The notes: a model not told the origin generated them from the letters alone. DNA of 64,000 nt from an uncultured Eggerthellaceae bacterium (GCA_934670115.1 CAKUOV010000003.1:46963-110962), one strand, 5' to 3'. Shown: positions 1-8,731, numbered from the stretch's first letter. Numbers and translations: made by a program.

Positions 1-521
1 CCACTTCCATCAAAAGCGCTGGTAGCAAGCACGTTCACACCCTGAGCAATAAGGGTCACCCCACTGGCACCCGCTGAATAAATGTCCACGGAAGACCCCG
101 GCTTCAAAGCACCGCCAACCGCCTGAACTTCTTTTGCAGAAACGCTTACCGCAACCATGTCCGACGGAACCTCAAACGAAGAAGAAAGCGTGCCGAAGCG
201 TTTGCTTGACACCACCTCTCCCGCCATAATGGGAGAAGTCACTTGCTTTCCCAGCACTTGTTTTGCGTTTGTCACCGCTTGATCGGGCAGCATGCTTACC
301 AGCCACGAACGCATTTCAACCGACGACGCACTCAATGTTTCACCCGCAGGTATATCGCGCGTTGCAACACAGACTTCCACCTGGTCACCGCCGTATTTCG
401 CCAACGCCTCCGCTCGAACGCAATCCGCTTCTCCCCGCACGCTTTGGGTGTACCCGAAAACACAGAGCGCGCAAGCAACGGCGCACGCTACGCCAACTGC
501 CATTTTTTTATCGATACGCAT
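1..521 (-). CDS. CpaB/RcpC-like Flp pilus assembly protein (3' truncated by window edge)
   Basis: An open frame of 173 codons runs off the left edge of the window, so only the N-terminal part is visible. It begins MRIDKKMAVG with a hydrophobic Ala/Cys/Val-rich segment (about residues 7-24), which looks like an uncleaved signal anchor. This is followed by an SAF-type region (VATRDIPAGETLS, then LGKQVTSPIMAGEVVSS) and VGGALKPGSSVDIY. That order is typical of CpaB/RcpC proteins, which help assemble Flp/Tad pili at the outer face of the membrane. The ATG at 521 is preceded by a strong GGGAGGAG ribosome site. Upstream lies a phased repeat array. The rest of a tad/flp operon would be expected left of the window. 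SAF proteins other than CpaB (for example FlgA-like) are possible but less likely. Confidence 0.75.
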   Translation of the reverse strand, partial: MRIDKKMAVGVACAVACALCVFGYTQSVRGEADCVRAEALAKYGGDQVEVCVATRDIPAGETLSASSVEMRSWLVSMLPDQAVTNAKQVLGKQVTSPIMAGEVVSSKRFGTLSSSFEVPSDMVAVSVSAKEVQAVGGALKPGSSVDIYSAGASGVTLIAQGVNVLATSAFDGS

Positions 522-562
522 ATGACTCCTCCCTTGCTACAGGGAGCATCATGAACGGTCGC

Positions 563-656
563 GCTATCAAAAAGCCATCAAAACGGCCCTGCGCGCTATC
601 AAACCGTCTACAAAAAGCTATCAAATCGCGCGAAAACGCTATCAAAATCCTACAAA
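563..656. repeat. Helically phased direct repeat array upstream of the cpaB-like gene
   Basis: GCTATCAAA occurs exactly at 563-571, 595-603, 617-625 and 638-646, with the variant GCCATCAAA at 574-582 and weaker CTACAAA copies at 607-614 and 649-656. Start positions follow a spacing of about 10.5-11 bp or twice that, so the A-tracts recur on one face of the helix. The array lies 42-135 bp upstream of the minus-strand gene starting at 521. It could be a multi-site operator, since LytTR-type regulators use direct repeats spaced about 21 bp, or intrinsically curved promoter DNA. Which protein binds is unknown. Confidence 0.7.
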
Positions 657-923
657 GTGGCAGAGAGAGTCTTCAGCGCCTCACGAATCCTCAACGCGGT
701 GCTCGCCTCCCGCCGACGCCTTCCCAACGCGCAACCGTCGCATCCCGCATCACCGCACCGCGACGTTCGCCCTCCCGCTGATGCCTTCGCTGGCTTCTGA
801 CACGCCCACAGCGCGCAGCGCCAAACCACAGCTCAAACGGCGCATCCAGCGCCATTACCGTACCAACACCGCCGACTGCGTCAGCAACCCGCAACATTGC
901 ACTCCGCAATTGTGAAGATTCGA
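657..923. other. Intergenic stretch with no recognised feature
   Basis: This GC-rich stretch lies between the phased repeats and the symporter promoter. Short open frames on both strands have no ribosome sites or recognisable protein character. Nothing else is seen. Confidence 0.5.
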
Positions 924-929
924 TATAAT
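924..929 (+). promoter_or_regulatory. -10 box of the symporter promoter
   Basis: A perfect TATAAT lies 38 bp upstream of the ATG at 967, followed by an AGAAAGGA ribosome site. No good -35 hexamer is seen at 16-18 bp, so activation or an extended -10 may be needed. Confidence 0.55.
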
Positions 930-966
930 ATTGCGCTGCTGAATTAACTTTTTAGAAAGGACGTCC

Positions 967-2223
967 ATGTCACAAGAAGAAGCCACCAAGGCGCCAAAGA
1001 AGAAACTCTCTTTGGCGGCGCAAATTGGCATTGCCCTGGTGCTTGCCATTATTTTCGGCCTGCTTTTGCAGCAGTATGCCGCCTTCACCGATTCGTACAT
1101 CAAGCCCTTCGGTACCATCTTCCTGAACTTGCTGAAGTTCATTGTTGTGCCCGTAGTCATCTTCTCTATGATCAGCGGCATTATTTCCATGAGCGACATT
1201 CGCAAGATTGGTTCGATTGGCCTGAAAACCGTCGTCTACTACCTGTGCACCACGGCTTGCGCCATTATTATTGGTATTCTGGGCGGCCTTCTGTTCAAGG
1301 GACTTTTCCCCGTTCTGGAAACCAGCGACCTTGCCTACGACGCAAAAGATCCCGTTTCTCTTATGGACACCGTGGTGAACATCTTCCCGTCCAACATCAT
1401 TGCTCCCATGTATCAAAGCGCCATGCTGCAGATCATCGTGCTGTCGCTGCTGTTCGGCTTCGCCATTCTGCTTGCTGGCAAAGCCGCCGATCCCGTGCGT
1501 GAACTGGTGGAATCCATGAATGCCGTCTCCATGAAGTGCATGGACATGATTCTGAAGCTTTCGCCCATTGGCGTGTTCTGCCTGCTTGTTCCCGTTATCG
1601 CCAACAACGGCTCCAAGGTTTTGGGCTCTCTTGCCATGGTTCTTCTGTGCGCATACGTATGCTACCTGGTTCACATGCTCCTGGTGTACTCCACCACCGT
1701 GCGCACTATGGGCGGCATGAGCCCCCTGAAGTTCTTCAAGGGCCAGATGCCCGCCATGATCTTCGCGTTCTCCAGCGCCTCGAGCGTAGGCACCCTGCCC
1801 ATCAACATGGAAGGCTGCAAGAAGATGGGCGCAAAGGATGAAGTGACCTCCTTCGTTTTGCCGCTGGGCGCCACCATCAACATGGACGGCACCGCAATCT
1901 ACCAGGGTGTTTGCGCAATCTTCATTGCATCGTGCTTTGGCATTGACCTTTCTTTGGGCCAGATGGCCACCATCGTTTTGACCGCAACGCTTGCCTCTAT
2001 TGGCACCGCGGGCGTTCCGGGTGCTGGCATGGTTATGCTCACCATGGTGCTTGCTTCAGTTGGCTTGCCGGTCGAAGGCATTGCCCTGGTTGCTGGCGTT
2101 GACCGCATCTTCGACATGGGCCGCACCGTGGTCAACATCACGGGCGACGCCTCCTGCGCGCTTATCGTTTCTCACAGCGAGGAAAAGCGCGAAGCTAAGC
2201 TGGCCGAGAAGAACGCCGCATAA
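967..2223 (+). CDS. gltP: Dicarboxylate/amino acid:cation symporter (DAACS, GltP/GltT type)
   Basis: This 418-residue membrane protein belongs to the glutamate-transporter (SLC1/DAACS) family, which imports glutamate, aspartate or C4-dicarboxylates with Na+ or H+. The family signatures are present: the first hairpin tip SSASSVGTLP (about residue 270), the NMDGT motif (about 305), GTAGVPGAG (second hairpin), and DRIFDMGRT followed by NITGD near the C terminus. Multiple hydrophobic segments cover the whole length, and the size matches the family. The ATG at 967 has an AGAAAGGA site. It is a single-gene unit ended by a strong terminator. The exact substrate cannot be fixed from the sequence. Confidence 0.93.
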   Translation: MSQEEATKAPKKKLSLAAQIGIALVLAIIFGLLLQQYAAFTDSYIKPFGTIFLNLLKFIVVPVVIFSMISGIISMSDIRKIGSIGLKTVVYYLCTTACAIIIGILGGLLFKGLFPVLETSDLAYDAKDPVSLMDTVVNIFPSNIIAPMYQSAMLQIIVLSLLFGFAILLAGKAADPVRELVESMNAVSMKCMDMILKLSPIGVFCLLVPVIANNGSKVLGSLAMVLLCAYVCYLVHMLLVYSTTVRTMGGMSPLKFFKGQMPAMIFAFSSASSVGTLPINMEGCKKMGAKDEVTSFVLPLGATINMDGTAIYQGVCAIFIASCFGIDLSLGQMATIVLTATLASIGTAGVPGAGMVMLTMVLASVGLPVEGIALVAGVDRIFDMGRTVVNITGDASCALIVSHSEEKREAKLAEKNAA

Positions 2224-2288
2224 GCTTCTGATCTGCGCCTTTCAAGAAGACACCCGCTAACCGAGCGTCTTCAATCCGCAAAAACTGC

Positions 2289-2330
2289 AACACCCCTGTT
2301 TCTCACCCGAGAGACGGGGGTGTTTCCTTT
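2289..2330 (+). terminator. Rho-independent terminator of the symporter gene
   Basis: ACACCCC pairs with GGGGTGT and the stem continues inward through GTTTCTC/GAGAGAC, with a T-rich 3' side. It lies about 65 bp after the stop at 2223. Confidence 0.85.
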
Positions 2331-2447
2331 TGAATTATTCCGAGCAAGTCGATGGATCCACTCGGCAGCGCAACAACGCAATGATTCCAATGCAAATCCC
2401 GCATTCTTTCTCGGCCGAGAAAGTCAGGTTGCTAAAAAATAAGCCTC

Positions 2448-2626
2448 AATGTGCAAAATATGACGGTACGGGGTAGGTGCTGTGAGTAGCAAATCGGCCT
2501 TCTTCATCAGACTAATTCTGCGACCTGGGGTTTTACGAAATTTATTCGAACAAGAACGAGTCAAGCGAGCTAAAACGTCACCATCGACAGCCTCAACCTA
2601 CCCCGTACCGTCCTATTTTGCACATT
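2448..2626. repeat. Inverted-repeat element, family 1 copy 1
   Basis: Arms at 2448-2479 and 2594-2626 are nearly perfect inverted repeats of about 32 bp, centred on ACGGTACGGGG (2463-2473) and CCCCGTACCGT (2601-2611). The core is 149 bp. An internal GCGACCTGGG lies 57 bp from the left core end. A second element with the same core ends, and the same internal motif at the same 57-bp offset but in opposite orientation, lies at 48722-48860. The sequence after the right arm (CGATTTTCGACAAG) is also similar at both sites. It could be a miniature mobile element or a structured RNA. No coding potential is seen. Confidence 0.75.
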
Positions 2627-2887
2627 AGCCCTCGATTTTCGACAAGATGCCTTGTTCGGGGTCCAATCATTCAACCAAACCCCAAACAAAAATACGCAGA
2701 GACGGCCGATGCCTTATTTGAGTGCGCAATGTTTCTGCAGGCAGAACAAACAATTCAGAATACCCTCAATGATACCAGGTGTAGAAATAATAATTGATTG
2801 CATTCCACCTTGGCAGACAGGGGGCAACGGTGGGAGAATGAAGGCGTGCGCGCCGCACGAGCGCGATCATCAATCAAGGAGGAAGCA
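2627..2887. other. Leader region of rubrerythrin
   Basis: Intergenic DNA between the family 1 repeat and the rubrerythrin start. An AT-rich patch (about 2785-2800) could contain the promoter. No convincing -35/-10 pair is seen. Confidence 0.35.
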
Positions 2888-3430
2888 ATGGCAACGAATA
2901 AATACGCAGGAACTCAGACCGAGAAAAACCTGGAAGCGGCTTTTGCCGGCGAATCCCAAGCACGCAACAAGTACACGTATTTTGCATCGACCGCGAAAAA
3001 GGAAGGCTTCGAGCAGATGTCTGCCCTGTTCCTGAAGACGGCCGACAACGAAAAAGAACACGCGAAGATGTGGTTCAAGGAACTCAACGGCATTGGCGAC
3101 ACCGCCCAGAACCTGGCCGCAGCAGCCGATGGCGAAAATTACGAGTGGACCGATATGTACGAAGGCTTCGCTAAAACCGCAGATGAAGAAGGCTTCCCCG
3201 AGCTTGCAGCGAAATTCCGCGCTGTTGCAGAAATTGAGAAGCATCACGAAGAGCGCTACCGTGCACTGCTCAAGAACCTGGAAACTGCGCAAGTATTTGA
3301 GAAATCCGAGGTCAAAGTGTGGGAATGCCGCAACTGCGGTCACATTGTCGTAGGCACGAAGGCGCCCGACGTTTGCCCCGTATGCGATCATCCCCAGTCG
3401 TATTTCGAGATTCACGCCGAGAACTACTAA
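2888..3430 (+). CDS. Rubrerythrin
   Basis: This 180-residue protein combines a ferritin-like di-iron domain with a C-terminal rubredoxin-like domain. It reduces hydrogen peroxide in anaerobes, taking electrons from NAD(P)H-linked donors. The N-terminal four-helix part carries the expected iron-ligand Glu/His pattern (AGESQARNKY, DNEKEHAK, EIEKHHEERY). The C-terminal part carries CRNCGH and CPVCDH, the FeCys4 site. The chosen ATG follows AAGGAGG at the ideal distance. An in-frame ATG 90 bp upstream lacks one and would add a non-homologous leader. It is a single gene between a family 1 repeat and a strong terminator. Confidence 0.95.
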   Translation: MATNKYAGTQTEKNLEAAFAGESQARNKYTYFASTAKKEGFEQMSALFLKTADNEKEHAKMWFKELNGIGDTAQNLAAAADGENYEWTDMYEGFAKTADEEGFPELAAKFRAVAEIEKHHEERYRALLKNLETAQVFEKSEVKVWECRNCGHIVVGTKAPDVCPVCDHPQSYFEIHAENY

Positions 3431-3493
3431 TTGCTCACGCGCGCCTTGGACATTGCGCACAGCGCAGCGCAAGCACATGGAACGTTGAAGCAG

Positions 3494-3534
3494 AAAGAAG
3501 GTCCGCTCAAATCACAAGCGGACCTTCTTTTTGT
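3494..3534. terminator. Bidirectional terminator between rubrerythrin and tsaBD
   Basis: A 14-bp perfect stem, AAAGAAGGTCCGCT and its complement, with a 9-nt loop and T-tracts on both strands. It serves the converging genes on either side. Confidence 0.9.
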
Positions 3535-3544
3535 TGCGGCACTT

Positions 3545-5953
3545 TTAGTATGGCTCATCCAGATTAGTATGGGCAAGCGCATCGCAGCTCAAGTCGAAAA
3601 ACTTTCCCTGCCGGTAACGGTCAAGCGCAACAAGCGCAATCATAGCACCATTGTCGCCGCACACGGAAAGCGGCGGCAACGTAAGGCGCACGCCCATCTT
3701 GTCGCACATCTTGCGGTACGCTTCGCGCAGCGCGGGATTTGCCGCAACGCCACCACCCAAGCAGAACTCTTTTGCGCCCGTCATCTCAAGCGCCGTCTTT
3801 GCCTTTGCCACTTGAACATCTACCACCGCAGCTTGGAAACTTGCCGCAATATCAGGCAAATTCAACTCACGACCTGCATCTTCTTCTTGATGGATATACG
3901 TGATAACCGCCGTTTTCAAGCCTGAAAGCGAGAACTGCAAATCGCCCGAATGCATCATGGCACGCGGGAATGCAATCGCTTTGGGGTTGCCTTTCGCGGC
4001 ATATGCGGAAATCGCCGGACCACCTGGATACCCCAGGCCAAGCGCCTTCGCCACCTTGTCAAACGCCTCGCCCACGGCATCGTCAAGCGTGGTTCCCAAT
4101 GTGGTATAGTTGCCCCAATCCTTCACGTGAACAAGCATGGTATTGCCACCGGAAACAAGCGAAGCAACCAACGGCGGACGCAAATCGGGCGCGCCGATCT
4201 TGTTCGCGTACAAGTGGCCTTCCAGATGGTTCACGCCAATAAACGGCTTATCGGCCGCCCACGCAGCGCCTTTCGCGAAAGCAACGCCCACCACCAGCGC
4301 ACCCACCAAACCAGGTGCGTACGTTACCGCGACCGCATCCATATCATGCCAGGTCAAAGACGGTATTTCCAGCTTCTCCGCCGCCTGTTCGAAACAGGCA
4401 TCGCACACGCCGCAAATCGCCTCGATGTGCTTGCGGCTGGCAATCTCGGGCACTACGCCACCAAAGCGCGAATGAAAATCAATCTGCGACGCAACCACGT
4501 TCGCAATGATTTCGCCTTGGCCGTCCACAATAGCGGCCGCCGTCTCGTCGCACGATGACTCCAGCGCGAAAATAAGCGGGCGCGAATCAGGAGAAACAGA
4601 AGCGACCACCATATCGCCGCCCAAACGCAAATCCATGCCGGCAACATCGCGGTTGCTCAAAAGCTGCGCTAAAGGCGCGTTCTCCGCAGCCGCGCCGGCA
4701 TCGGTTGCACACGCATCAGCGGCCGCTGCGGCGCAGGAAGCCGCCTGCGCAAAACAATATTCCGTTGCACCTAAATCGCGCGCATCGCTTGCCATATGCG
4801 CAAGCAACTCGTTTTCTACCAGGTCATACGCCGATTGTTCAAGCGTGAATACACGACGAACCTCCAGTACGCCATTCGCAACGGCGCCAAAAGCATAGCC
4901 AACCAGAGCATCGTCTTCGAAGGCGAGCCACGCCAGAGTCGTCTTGCACGTGGTGGCCTGCTTCAGCTCGTCCTCGCAAGGGGCTTGCGCGTCAAGTGCA
5001 CGCACCGCTTCAATCCGACGCGCATCCAGCGGCTTGTAGATAATCGACTCGCCCTGCACGCCCGACGTCAAATTTTTCGCCGGACGCTTTGGCAGCACCA
5101 TGCGCTCGTTTTCCTCCGCGTCGGACAAACGTGTGTACACGGGCAACGTGAAGGAAGGGTTGTGGCGCACGGCATCAAAGGGATCGATTTTTCCCCGCAT
5201 CCACAGCGACTGTGCACAAAGAAGAAGGCCTTTGCCACTTGACGTCCAAAATCCCTGGTCAAGAACGGGAGCAACCGGCTCAAAAAGCTCGCGGTACTTG
5301 CGCAGCGCATCGCCCGTAACGAAATCGAGCGGGCAACCGCCGCCTGTGCCCGCGCCCTCTGCACCAACAGCAGAGGCGCTCACCGCACCTGCGCCCCCCG
5401 TACCAGCAGAGGACAAACGCTCAGCCGCTACCTGCGCTTTCACTACAGCATCGGCATCAAGACGCTCAACGCCGCCGTCGCTCAAACGGAAACGAACTGG
5501 GTACACCTCACGACGCATGGCATCGGCCACAACCGCGCCTGTGCCGCGCACGCCCGCAACTTGCGCGCCCCATGCAATCGCATCAAGCGTTGATACGCCC
5601 ACCAGCGCAACGCCCAGCGCATGGGCAATGCCCTTCGCTGTTGCCAACGCAATGCGAACACCAGTAAACGAACCGGGGCCACGCCCGCACACCACACACG
5701 AAATCTGCGCGCGCGTTATGCCGTAATGCGAAAGCGCCCGATCGATACTCGGGATGAGCTGGGTGTTCGATGCACGATGCGCCTCAATCACTTCGGAATG
5801 AATGCAACGAATCGTCTTCGTTTTCTCATCCAAAACACCCACGCCAAGCGCGATAACCTCATTCGCTGTATCGAAAGCCAACACACAGCGATCTTTTGCG
5901 GCAATCGTCGCTGCCGCCTTGCTAGAAACTGCATCATCGCAGGTAAATGCCAT
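3545..5953 (-). CDS. tsaD: TsaB-RimI-like-TsaD fusion, tRNA t6A synthesis
   Basis: This 802-residue protein joins three modules. The N-terminal TsaB domain has VLAFDTANEVIALG and GPGSFTGVRIA. The middle is an N-acetyltransferase-like (RimI-like) domain, roughly residues 290-430. The C-terminal TsaD domain has FALESSCDETAAA, the metal-binding HLEGH, SLVSGGNT and CGDNGAMIA. TsaB and TsaD together transfer threonylcarbamoyl to A37 of ANN-decoding tRNAs, and TsaE is encoded just upstream. In the GNAT domain the usual acetyl-CoA loop (R/Q-x-x-G-x-G/A) is not seen; TLEQSAYDLVENELL takes its place, so acetyltransferase activity is doubtful. The start chosen is the ATG before AFTCDD. An in-frame upstream extension has no homologous character. 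The last gene of a ppk2-tsaE-tsaBD operon. Confidence 0.92.
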   Translation of the reverse strand: MAFTCDDAVSSKAAATIAAKDRCVLAFDTANEVIALGVGVLDEKTKTIRCIHSEVIEAHRASNTQLIPSIDRALSHYGITRAQISCVVCGRGPGSFTGVRIALATAKGIAHALGVALVGVSTLDAIAWGAQVAGVRGTGAVVADAMRREVYPVRFRLSDGGVERLDADAVVKAQVAAERLSSAGTGGAGAVSASAVGAEGAGTGGGCPLDFVTGDALRKYRELFEPVAPVLDQGFWTSSGKGLLLCAQSLWMRGKIDPFDAVRHNPSFTLPVYTRLSDAEENERMVLPKRPAKNLTSGVQGESIIYKPLDARRIEAVRALDAQAPCEDELKQATTCKTTLAWLAFEDDALVGYAFGAVANGVLEVRRVFTLEQSAYDLVENELLAHMASDARDLGATEYCFAQAASCAAAAADACATDAGAAAENAPLAQLLSNRDVAGMDLRLGGDMVVASVSPDSRPLIFALESSCDETAAAIVDGQGEIIANVVASQIDFHSRFGGVVPEIASRKHIEAICGVCDACFEQAAEKLEIPSLTWHDMDAVAVTYAPGLVGALVVGVAFAKGAAWAADKPFIGVNHLEGHLYANKIGAPDLRPPLVASLVSGGNTMLVHVKDWGNYTTLGTTLDDAVGEAFDKVAKALGLGYPGGPAISAYAAKGNPKAIAFPRAMMHSGDLQFSLSGLKTAVITYIHQEEDAGRELNLPDIAASFQAAVVDVQVAKAKTALEMTGAKEFCLGGGVAANPALREAYRKMCDKMGVRLTLPPLSVCGDNGAMIALVALDRYRQGKFFDLSCDALAHTNLDEPY

Positions 5954-6098
5954 ATTCAACCTATTCCGTACTTCTATTCCACTCTTGCGCTTGCACGCGC
6001 AGCAAGCATTCCGCCAACGCACCGTTCGCCGCCCACGTGGCAAACCCGTGCGCCATTGCATCCGCGCCCCAGCGCACCCATACCGCGCAACGTCCGCA

Positions 6099-6611
6099 CT
6101 ATTTTACCGTCTTCACCAGGCACGACTTCGAATCATTCGCCCACAAAAAGAGCAACTGCCGACTGCTATCCCCGTACGCGTGCGCAAAAACCACGCGCCC
6201 ATCGGGATTATCCTCATCCTTGCGAATCTCAATCTCCAAATACGAATACGGCAGCGCTCCGGGGAACTTATCGCCCCACTCCAAAAACGACGCGCCATCG
6301 GACTCAATCGTGTCGTAGAATCCAATGTCGTCAAGCTCTTCCTCTTGCTCAAGTCGATACAAATCGAAATGATGCAACGGAAGACGTCCACCATCATACG
6401 TCACTTGAATATTGAACGTAGGGCTTGTAACCTGGTCTTTTACGCCAAGTCCATCCGCAATGCCTTGCACGAATTGCGTTTTTCCCGCACCTAAATCACC
6501 AATGAGAACCACCACATCGTTCGGACGCAAATGGGCAGCCAGCGTTGCAGCCAGCTGCTTCGTGGCCAAAGGCGTTGTGGTGACTCTCTTGTACGTTAAA
6601 CCGTTCGCCAT
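6099..6611 (-). CDS. tsaE: tRNA t6A biosynthesis ATPase TsaE
   Basis: This 170-residue P-loop protein provides the ATPase needed for turnover of the TsaB-TsaD complex. It shows the Walker A GDLGAGKT, then SPTFN and HHFDLYRL, and a TsaE-like EWGDKFP, all in family order. The ATG at 6611 is preferred. A GTG four codons earlier would overlap the AAGGAG ribosome site. The stop codon of ppk2 (6614-6616) lies just before the ATG, so the two genes are tightly coupled. It is followed after about 145 bp by the tsaB/rimI/tsaD fusion. Confidence 0.94.
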   Translation of the reverse strand: MANGLTYKRVTTTPLATKQLAATLAAHLRPNDVVVLIGDLGAGKTQFVQGIADGLGVKDQVTSPTFNIQVTYDGGRLPLHHFDLYRLEQEEELDDIGFYDTIESDGASFLEWGDKFPGALPYSYLEIEIRKDEDNPDGRVVFAHAYGDSSRQLLFLWANDSKSCLVKTVK

Positions 6612-6613
6612 GG

Positions 6614-7534
6614 CTATTCGCACTCCTTCGCATTGCCCTGCTGTTCATCCTGAGCAGCAGTGCCAATCAACGTCGGACGCAGCTCTTGCATTTGAGCAAT
6701 CTCTTCATTCGAAAGCTCTGGATACTTAGGATCGATATCTTCCAACACATCCTTGACCAGCTGCGATACTAAATAACGCGCCACAAACTTCTGATCGGCG
6801 GGAATCACGTACCACGGCGCCGCCTTCGTGGATGTGCGGTAAATCACCTGCTGATACGCATCCATGTATTGGGGCCACAAATCGCTTTCAGCCAAGTCAC
6901 CCGCAGAAAACTTCCAATTCTTCTTCTGCGTGTCAATGCGCGAAAGGAAACGTGCATGCTGCTCCTCGCGCGAAACGTTCAGGAAAATCTTGACCACACG
7001 ATACGAATTCTCGTCCAAGTAGCGCTCGAAATCTTTTATCTGACGATACCGCTGCTCAAAAAAATCTTTCGTGTCTTGATCGACGTTGCGCGGCGCCATG
7101 GTGTAACCGCGCTGCATTTCGTGGACTTTTACTATCAGAACGTCTTCGTAATACGAGCGATTGAACACGCCAATTTTGCCACGCGCAGGAAGCGCCTTTA
7201 CCGCACGCCACAGATAATCGTGCGAAAGCTCCTCTTTCGAAGGCGTCTTGAAGCTGGTGACTTCCACGCCTTGAGGGTTCACGCCGCTGAACACATGCTT
7301 GATGGTGCCGTCTTTGCCGGCGGCATCCATGGCCTGAATCAGAACAACCACACCTTCGCGCCGATCAGCATACAATTTGTCCTGCAACTTCGCGATTTTC
7401 TTTATGCTCTTCGCCATTTCCTTGACGATTTTATCCTTGCAGCTTTCAGGCACCTGCAAGTTGGTCGGCAGGCTGGCAAGGTCGAACGAACCATTCCCCG
7501 CAAAGCAAAAATCCTTATACGAAGGCTTCTCCAT
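6614..7534 (-). CDS. ppk2: Polyphosphate kinase 2 family protein
   Basis: This 306-residue cytoplasmic kinase transfers phosphate between polyphosphate and nucleotides. The Walker A-like QAMDAAGKDG and the lid/catalytic segment FNRSYYEDVLIVKVH are diagnostic of the PPK2 family (polyphosphate:nucleotide phosphotransferase subgroup). The ATG at 7534 has AAGGAG six bases upstream, better than an ATG ten codons earlier. It overlaps the ribosome site of tsaE, so polyphosphate and t6A genes are co-transcribed. Whether it prefers AMP, ADP or GDP cannot be decided here. Confidence 0.9.
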   Translation of the reverse strand: MEKPSYKDFCFAGNGSFDLASLPTNLQVPESCKDKIVKEMAKSIKKIAKLQDKLYADRREGVVVLIQAMDAAGKDGTIKHVFSGVNPQGVEVTSFKTPSKEELSHDYLWRAVKALPARGKIGVFNRSYYEDVLIVKVHEMQRGYTMAPRNVDQDTKDFFEQRYRQIKDFERYLDENSYRVVKIFLNVSREEQHARFLSRIDTQKKNWKFSAGDLAESDLWPQYMDAYQQVIYRTSTKAAPWYVIPADQKFVARYLVSQLVKDVLEDIDPKYPELSNEEIAQMQELRPTLIGTAAQDEQQGNAKECE

Positions 7535-7657
7535 AGCATGCTCCTTATCGCCGTTCTTGCGCATTTCCCGTTCGCACTACCGAAGCAGCGCACGCAGCCA
7601 GCGAAGCACGCGGCACGTAACACCTGGTCACACACTCATAACCGCCTGAACGCAACA

Positions 7658-7678
7658 GCCCGCGCAAAACGCGCGGGC
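7658..7678 (-). terminator. Hairpin downstream of folD (weak terminator candidate)
   Basis: GCCCGCGC and GCGCGGGC form an 8-bp perfect stem with a five-base loop, about 80 bp beyond the folD stop. There is no T-tract, so termination is uncertain. Confidence 0.4.
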
Positions 7679-7759
7679 ACGGAAAATAGCAAGTTGCTCA
7701 TGCGCATCCAGAAGCGTGGACGCGCATCCGTCAACGCGCATCCGCGCGTCTTCCAAATT

Positions 7760-8605
7760 TTACGCCATAGAGGCAGCCTTCACCACATGCTCCATCAAAA
7801 GAGCTGTTGTGACCGACCCCACACCACGAGGAACGGGCGTAATGGCAGCAACAATGGGCTCAACGGAATCAAAGTCAACATCGCCGCATAGATTTCCCTG
7901 GTCATCCACGTTAATACCCACGTCAATCACAGTTTGACCTGCACTGAAGTAACGCGCATCGTACGCTTTGGCGCGTCCCGTTGCGCATACCACCACGTCG
8001 GCTTCGCGCGTGATTTCCGCAAGATTCTCCGAACGCGAATGACAAATGGTTACCGTTGCATTGTGTTGCAAGAACAACATGGAAACCGGCTTGCCAATAA
8101 CCAAGCTGCGTCCAATAACGACCACGCGTTTACCCTGGACAGGCACGTTATAATAATCGCAAATCTCAATACATGCCTGCGCCGTGCAAGGCGCGTAGCC
8201 CTGACCCGTACCGGCGAAAATACCCGCCAACGAAGAAAGCCCAATACCATCCATATCCTTGCGTGCATCCAAACGGTTGCACAGCGCCGTTTCGTCGATT
8301 CCCTTGGGAAGAGGCCTAAACATCAAGCAACCATGAATGGAAGCGTCATCGTTGATGCCGTCAATAGCAACTTCGATTTGTTCTTGCGTGGCATCGATGG
8401 GCAAGACAATCGAGCGAACTTCAATGCCCAGCGTTGCGGCGACTTTGATCGCCGAGCGCTCATAAGACAAGTCATCAGGGCGCTCGCCCACGCGCAAAAT
8501 GGCGAGAGTCGGCGTTATGCCTGATTGAGCCAGTGTTTTAACGCTCTCTGCCACGCGCTCTTTCACTGCATTCGAAACTTCTTTTCCTGTAAGGAGCACT
8601 GCCAT
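7760..8605 (-). CDS. folD: Bifunctional methylene-THF dehydrogenase / methenyl-THF cyclohydrolase
   Basis: This 281-residue cytoplasmic enzyme interconverts 5,10-methylene-, 5,10-methenyl- and 10-formyl-tetrahydrofolate using NADP(H). Visible motifs are the substrate-binding PLPKGIDE, KDMDGIG, and the dinucleotide loop VVVIGRSLVIGKP. The ATG at 8605 follows AGGAGGAA. An in-frame start further upstream lacks a ribosome site. It lies 126 bp after fchA with no clear terminator between, so the two are probably co-transcribed. With fhs and fchA it forms the cytoplasmic one-carbon folate branch. FchA overlaps its cyclohydrolase function. Confidence 0.95.
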   Translation of the reverse strand: MAVLLTGKEVSNAVKERVAESVKTLAQSGITPTLAILRVGERPDDLSYERSAIKVAATLGIEVRSIVLPIDATQEQIEVAIDGINDDASIHGCLMFRPLPKGIDETALCNRLDARKDMDGIGLSSLAGIFAGTGQGYAPCTAQACIEICDYYNVPVQGKRVVVIGRSLVIGKPVSMLFLQHNATVTICHSRSENLAEITREADVVVCATGRAKAYDARYFSAGQTVIDVGINVDDQGNLCGDVDFDSVEPIVAAITPVPRGVGSVTTALLMEHVVKAASMA

Positions 8606-8731
8606 ACCATTTCCTCCTAAACCATCGAAGTCCAGCGAGCCTTGTTTTACTCGCAATGTTTTTCAATCCTGGTGAGCCAAGCACCATCTTACCCTTGTCG
8701 CGCCAACGCGAACAAGAGCCCTTTGCGTCTT

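Noticed and set aside
2780..2805. Possible PerR box upstream of rubrerythrin
   Set aside because: The AT-rich sequence around AAATAATAATTGATT matches only about 8 of 14 positions of the Bacillus PerR consensus, and one half is poor.
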